From assembly GCA_026786155.1 (NCBI GenBank), contig JAJAYR010000335.1:1-9667 (forward strand): a stretch of DNA of 9,667 nucleotides, given 5' to 3'. Within the stretch, counting starts at the first letter, position 1; every line of letters starts with the position of its first letter. The notes under the pieces were generated by a model. That model was not told the origin of the DNA and did not search any database. It saw only the letters and a program-made list of their open reading frames with translations. This DNA is from Pyrinomonadaceae bacterium (GTDB taxonomy: Bacteria; Acidobacteriota; Blastocatellia; Pyrinomonadales; Pyrinomonadaceae). The translations under genes and the position numbers were made by a program. Shown piece by piece: positions 6,980 through 9,667 of this stretch.

Positions 6980-7049
6980 ACGATTCGGAATAGATGCGAG
7001 ATAAAAGATGATAACTGAGAGATTTTATCTCGCATCTATTCCGAATCGT
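6980..7049. repeat. Palindromic intergenic repeat, copy 2 (perfect 27-bp stem)
   Basis: Bases 6980-7006 and 7023-7049 are perfect reverse complements over 27 bases, around a 16-base loop (7007-7022). The arm begins ACGATTCGGAATAGATGCGA. It shares its ends and the word AAAGATGATAACTGA (7004-7018) with copy 1 at 698-781, so this is a dispersed element and not a local palindrome. It sits in the 239-base gap between the aminotransferase stop and the haloperoxidase-like start, both on the - strand, so its transcript would fold into a long hairpin that could stop or stabilise the upstream message. Apart from it, I see nothing identifiable in 6923-7161. Confidence 0.92.
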
Positions 7050-7161
7050 CTATCTGAAAATCTCATCGTCATAAAATTTGAGACACATCTTTTTTCTACC
7101 GGCGAAAAGTCCCGCTCTACGCCGTCGAAACCGGCTTTATCCAATTATCACTTGACTGGAA

Positions 7162-8286
7162 TTATAAAGCATTTTCAATTAATTTCTCCAGAGTCGCAGA
7201 CACTTCTTCAATTTGCGCGTCGGTAACTTTATTGAAGAAAGGCAGCGCCATCACCCGTTCGGCGGCGCGTTCGGCGACGGGAAAATCGCCCGCGCGAAAA
7301 CCGAACGATGCGGCGTAAAAAGGCTGTAAATGAATCGGCGCGAAATATCGCCCGCAGCCGATTCCGCTTTTTTGCATTGCGCCGACAATCGAATCGCGCT
7401 GCGCCCGCGTAAAATTTTCGCGCAGCCGCACGACGTAAACGAACCAACTGACGCGCCCGTTCGGAAATTCAAGTTCGGGCAAAATAAGATGCGGGTTATT
7501 TTTCAGCCGTGCGTCGTATTTCCGCGCCGCCGCTTCTCTTTCGTTCAACATCGAATCGAGCCTTTTTAGTTGTTCGATGCCGAGAGCGCAATTGATTTCT
7601 GACAGGCGATAATTGTAACCGAGCGCGATATGTTCAAACCATTCCGCCGACGAATCGCGTCCTTGATTTCGCAGCATTTTCGCTTGCGCGGCGATAAAAT
7701 CGTCATTGGTTACGAGCATTCCGCCTTCGCCGGTCGTCATTTGTTTATTCGGATAAAAAGCGAAAACTCCGCCATCGCCGATATTTCCGACGCGCCGATT
7801 TTCGTATTCTGCGCCGATTGCCTCACACGCATCTTCGATAATTTTCAAATTGTAACGCGCGGCGATTTCCGCAATTTCGCGCATCGGCGACGGGCGACCG
7901 AAAACGTGGACGACCATTATCGCTTTCGTTTTCGGCGTAATCGCGGCTTCGATTTTTTTCGGGTCAATGTTGAGCGTCTCCTCGTCAATATCAACGAAAA
8001 CCGGAATCGCCTTTTCATACAGCAAAACATTGGCGGAAGCGACGAAACTAAACGGCGTGGTAATCACTTCGTCGTCCGCTTTTAGTCCGATTGCGCGAAC
8101 GCAAAGATGCAAGCCGCTCGTGCCGGAGTTGATGGCTATCCCATATTTTGCGCCAGCGTATTCAGCGGCATTACGCTCAAATTCAACGAGTTTCGGACCT
8201 AAACTAAGGCGCGGCGAACGCAAAACTTCGACGACGGCGTTGATTTCAGATTCGGAAATATCGGGCGCGGAAAGCGGAATTCTCAT
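7162..8286 (-). CDS. DegT/DnrJ/EryC1/StrS-family PLP sugar aminotransferase
   Basis: A 374-residue cytoplasmic fold-type I PLP enzyme that moves an amino group, usually from glutamate, to a keto group on a nucleotide sugar. Seen: INSGTSGLH (52-60), which binds the PLP phosphate; TTPFSFVASAN (76-86); HVFGRP (127-132); EDACEAIGAEY (151-161) with Asp152 contacting the pyridine nitrogen; FAFYPNKQMTTGEGGML (175-191) with Lys181 as the Schiff-base lysine; and GYNYRLSEINCALG (223-236). Length is typical for the family. Its ATG overlaps the TGA of the upstream 2-epimerase gene by four bases, so the two are almost certainly translationally coupled; a G-rich GCGGGGG lies about 8-14 bases before the ATG. 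With a NeuC-type neighbour the likely product is an amino sugar for a nonulosonic acid, LPS, capsule or glycoprotein glycan. The position of the keto group (C4 or C3) cannot be decided here. Confidence 0.92.
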   Translation of the reverse strand: MRIPLSAPDISESEINAVVEVLRSPRLSLGPKLVEFERNAAEYAGAKYGIAINSGTSGLHLCVRAIGLKADDEVITTPFSFVASANVLLYEKAIPVFVDIDEETLNIDPKKIEAAITPKTKAIMVVHVFGRPSPMREIAEIAARYNLKIIEDACEAIGAEYENRRVGNIGDGGVFAFYPNKQMTTGEGGMLVTNDDFIAAQAKMLRNQGRDSSAEWFEHIALGYNYRLSEINCALGIEQLKRLDSMLNEREAAARKYDARLKNNPHLILPELEFPNGRVSWFVYVVRLRENFTRAQRDSIVGAMQKSGIGCGRYFAPIHLQPFYAASFGFRAGDFPVAERAAERVMALPFFNKVTDAQIEEVSATLEKLIENAL

Positions 8287-9506
8287 AAATCAGCCCCCGC
8301 TTCAAAAGTTTGCGCCGTTTCGTTGTGCCGCCATTTGCCGTTTTCCAGCGGAACTTCCCGTTTGATTAAAAGTTTTTCGCCGAGCGGCACACTGCACAAA
8401 ATTTCGACGATTTTTTCCGAAGCCGTGCCGTCGCCGTAAGGATTCGTCATACCTTTGAGCGATTGGCGAAAATTCGCGCTCAAACCTTTATTGACCATTT
8501 CCAAAATCGAATCTTTCTCCGGCGCGGCATCGAGAATATTCTGCGCCCGTTCGCGTCCTTTTTGCCGCATTCCGACATTGACCGTCGGCAAAGCGAGCGA
8601 CGCGGTTTCCATAATTCCGCTGCTCGAATTTCCCACAAGTAAATCGGCGTGTTTGAGCAAACTCCAGTATTTCAAATGATTTAGATTAACAAAAAGATGC
8701 GCGTTCGGGCGATTTTGACAAAAGGCTTCGGCGCGTTTTATCAGTTCGTGGCTGCCCGCGTCCGCATTCGGATAACAAAAAATAATCTGCTGCTCCAATC
8801 TTTCCAACGCCGCAAAAACTGCGTCGGCTTCGGTAATCGTATCGCGCACAATCGTTACCGGATGATAAGCGACGACGACGGTTGATTGCTGCAAATCAAT
8901 CTTCAAATCGGCTTCCAATTCTTCGCGTGAAAACAGTTGACGGCGGCGCAGATTGTCGAGCGACGGCGAACCGACGCGGTGAACGCGCCACGCTTCTTCG
9001 CCCATCGCCAGCACTCGCAAGCGAGCGTTTTCGGTCGTCGTAAAATGAATATGACTCATTTTAGTCAAAGCGTTTCGCACCGCGTCGTCAATCGCGCCTT
9101 CGCTGACATCGCCGCCTTCGATGTGGGCAATCGGAATCCGCAGCGCGAGCGCAACCGCCGCCGGAGCAAGCATTTCGTAGCGGTCGGCGATGAGCAGCAA
9201 AATATCCGGGCGCATTTTGCCCAGAACGTCCGCCAAACCGAGCGTTGCCACGCCGATAGTTTTCGCCATTCCGACATCCGTATCGGAACTAATCAAACAT
9301 TCGACGCGCTCGTCAATCGCAAAGTCGTCGGCTTCGATTTCCTTGAAAGTATTGCCGAAAACGGGCGAAAAATGTGCGCCGAGCGCGATGAGTTGAAGAT
9401 TGATTTCAGGGCGCGTCTGCAACTCTTTCAAAGTCCGGTAAAGATGACCGTAATCCGCTCTTGAAGTTGTAACGACGGCAATTTTACGTTTTGTTGGAAC
9501 TGGCAT
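8283..9506 (-). CDS. neuC: UDP-N-acetylglucosamine 2-epimerase, hydrolysing (NeuC/LegG type)
   Basis: A 407-residue GT-B fold enzyme that inverts C2 of a UDP-N-acetyl sugar and hydrolyses off UDP, giving ManNAc (NeuC) or a 2,4-diacetamido hexose (LegG) for sialic- or legionaminic-type acids. Family motifs, numbered from the ATG at 9506: VVTTSRADYG (11-20), ADRYEML (107-113; most homologues have GDRYE, so Gly is Ala here), HIEGGD (128-133), KMSHIHFTTTENARLRVLAMGE (149-170), VVAYHPVT (211-218), NADAGS (247-252), VGNSSSGIMET (291-301) and GMRQKGRERA (312-321). A TTG at 9527 would add seven residues; I chose the ATG because homologues begin a few residues before the first beta strand. Neither has a convincing Shine-Dalgarno. 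About 30 C-terminal residues (375-407) follow the core. It overlaps the aminotransferase by four bases. Whether the substrate is UDP-GlcNAc or the bacillosamine derivative is undecided. Confidence 0.9.
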   Translation of the reverse strand: MPVPTKRKIAVVTTSRADYGHLYRTLKELQTRPEINLQLIALGAHFSPVFGNTFKEIEADDFAIDERVECLISSDTDVGMAKTIGVATLGLADVLGKMRPDILLLIADRYEMLAPAAVALALRIPIAHIEGGDVSEGAIDDAVRNALTKMSHIHFTTTENARLRVLAMGEEAWRVHRVGSPSLDNLRRRQLFSREELEADLKIDLQQSTVVVAYHPVTIVRDTITEADAVFAALERLEQQIIFCYPNADAGSHELIKRAEAFCQNRPNAHLFVNLNHLKYWSLLKHADLLVGNSSSGIMETASLALPTVNVGMRQKGRERAQNILDAAPEKDSILEMVNKGLSANFRQSLKGMTNPYGDGTASEKIVEILCSVPLGEKLLIKREVPLENGKWRHNETAQTFEAGADL

Positions 9507-9536
9507 TTTGCGGTGAACCGGAAACAAGGATTTCTT

Positions 9537-9633
9537 GCGGCTGTGCCGCCTGATGTGCGGAAAGGCTGTGCCTTTCCGGTCAACTTCCCTTTATCTTTCG
9601 CGGCTGTGCCGCTGGATTTGAGGCGCAGCCTCA
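9537..9633. repeat. Cluster of four short hairpins with a shared GGC-xxx-GCC core
   Basis: Four perfect stem-loops in under 100 bases upstream of the neuC-like gene: 9537-9549 (GCGGC-TGT-GCCGC), 9558-9578 (CGGAAAGGC-TGT-GCCTTTCCG), 9600-9612 (GCGGC-TGT-GCCGC) and 9619-9633 (TGAGGC-GCA-GCCTCA). All share a GGC-three-base-GCC centre while the outer stem bases change together on both sides. Gaps between them are 8, 21 and 6 bases. They could be a multiplied repeat unit, protein or RNA-binding sites in the neuC leader, or terminator/attenuator structures. No U run follows any of them on either strand. No convincing protein-coding frame covers 9507-9667. Confidence 0.75.
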
Positions 9634-9667
9634 TATAGAATTTGAAACATTTTCGGCGAGGCAGAGC

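Noticed and set aside
6923..6980. Sigma-70-like promoter before the haloperoxidase-like gene
   Set aside because: The AT-rich stretch contains a TTGTGA but no -10 box at acceptable spacing that I could support.
698..7049. CRISPR array or composite transposon flanked by inverted repeats
   Set aside because: The two palindromes are 6.2 kb apart with no spacers, no cas or transposase genes between them, and ordinary chromosomal genes inside; each copy is a self-contained hairpin.
7050..7161. Intrinsic terminator after the aminotransferase
   Set aside because: Only 4-5 base GC pairings near an A-rich stretch were found; pairing is too weak to call beside the much stronger palindrome.
7630..8085. 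151-codon + strand open frame opposite the aminotransferase
   Set aside because: Arg/Phe-rich antisense shadow; the - strand frame has the full PLP aminotransferase signature.
8937..9464. Long + strand open frame of 175 codons opposite the neuC-like gene
   Set aside because: The - strand frame carries all NeuC motifs; the + strand translation has low-complexity Arg/His-rich sequence typical of an antisense frame.
9428..9634. Small - strand frame covering the hairpin cluster
   Set aside because: It overlaps the start of the neuC-like gene in another frame and its sequence is dictated by the repeated hairpins, so it is not a credible gene.

Overview
The window looks like chromosomal DNA from a free-living bacterium. 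My best guess is Acidobacteriota, probably class Blastocatellia. This rests on the large TPR + FG-GAP/VCBS + ASPIC/UnbV exported protein beside a vanadium-haloperoxidase-like gene, weak Shine-Dalgarno signals, and small palindromic repeats in the gaps between genes. It is an inference from gene content, not a measurement.

Layout, left to right. (1) Bases 2-670, + strand: the 3' part of a GH13 alpha-glucosidase that enters from the left edge. (2) Bases 671-820: a convergent intergenic gap filled by an imperfect palindromic repeat (698-781). (3) Bases 821-1819, - strand: a nitrilase-superfamily amidohydrolase. (4) Bases 1878-5345, - strand: a 1155-residue exported or membrane-anchored TPR/FG-GAP/UnbV protein. 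(5) Bases 5363-6922, - strand: a vanadium-dependent haloperoxidase-like (PAP2 superfamily) gene with all three metal-site motifs, broken by a single in-phase TAA at 6617-6619. (6) Bases 6923-7161: a gap holding a second copy of the palindromic repeat, here with a perfect 27-bp stem (6980-7049). (7) Bases 7162-8286 and 8283-9506, - strand: a DegT-family PLP sugar aminotransferase and a NeuC-type hydrolysing UDP-GlcNAc 2-epimerase, overlapping by 4 bases. (8) Bases 9507-9667: a run of four short hairpins that share a loop but have different stems.

All genes after the first are on the - strand and form at least two likely transcription units. The first is neuC-like then aminotransferase, which points to a nonulosonic (sialic/legionaminic-like) acid or related surface-sugar locus continuing past the right edge. 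The second is haloperoxidase then UnbV protein (17-base gap), possibly followed by the nitrilase (58-base gap). The glucosidase belongs to a separate carbohydrate-use locus to the left.

I did not find a clear new defence or mobile system. The points most worth following up are the nonsense codon in the haloperoxidase gene, the two-copy palindromic repeat family, the cluster of GGC-xxx-GCC hairpins upstream of neuC, and the large uncharacterised C-terminal region of the UnbV protein.
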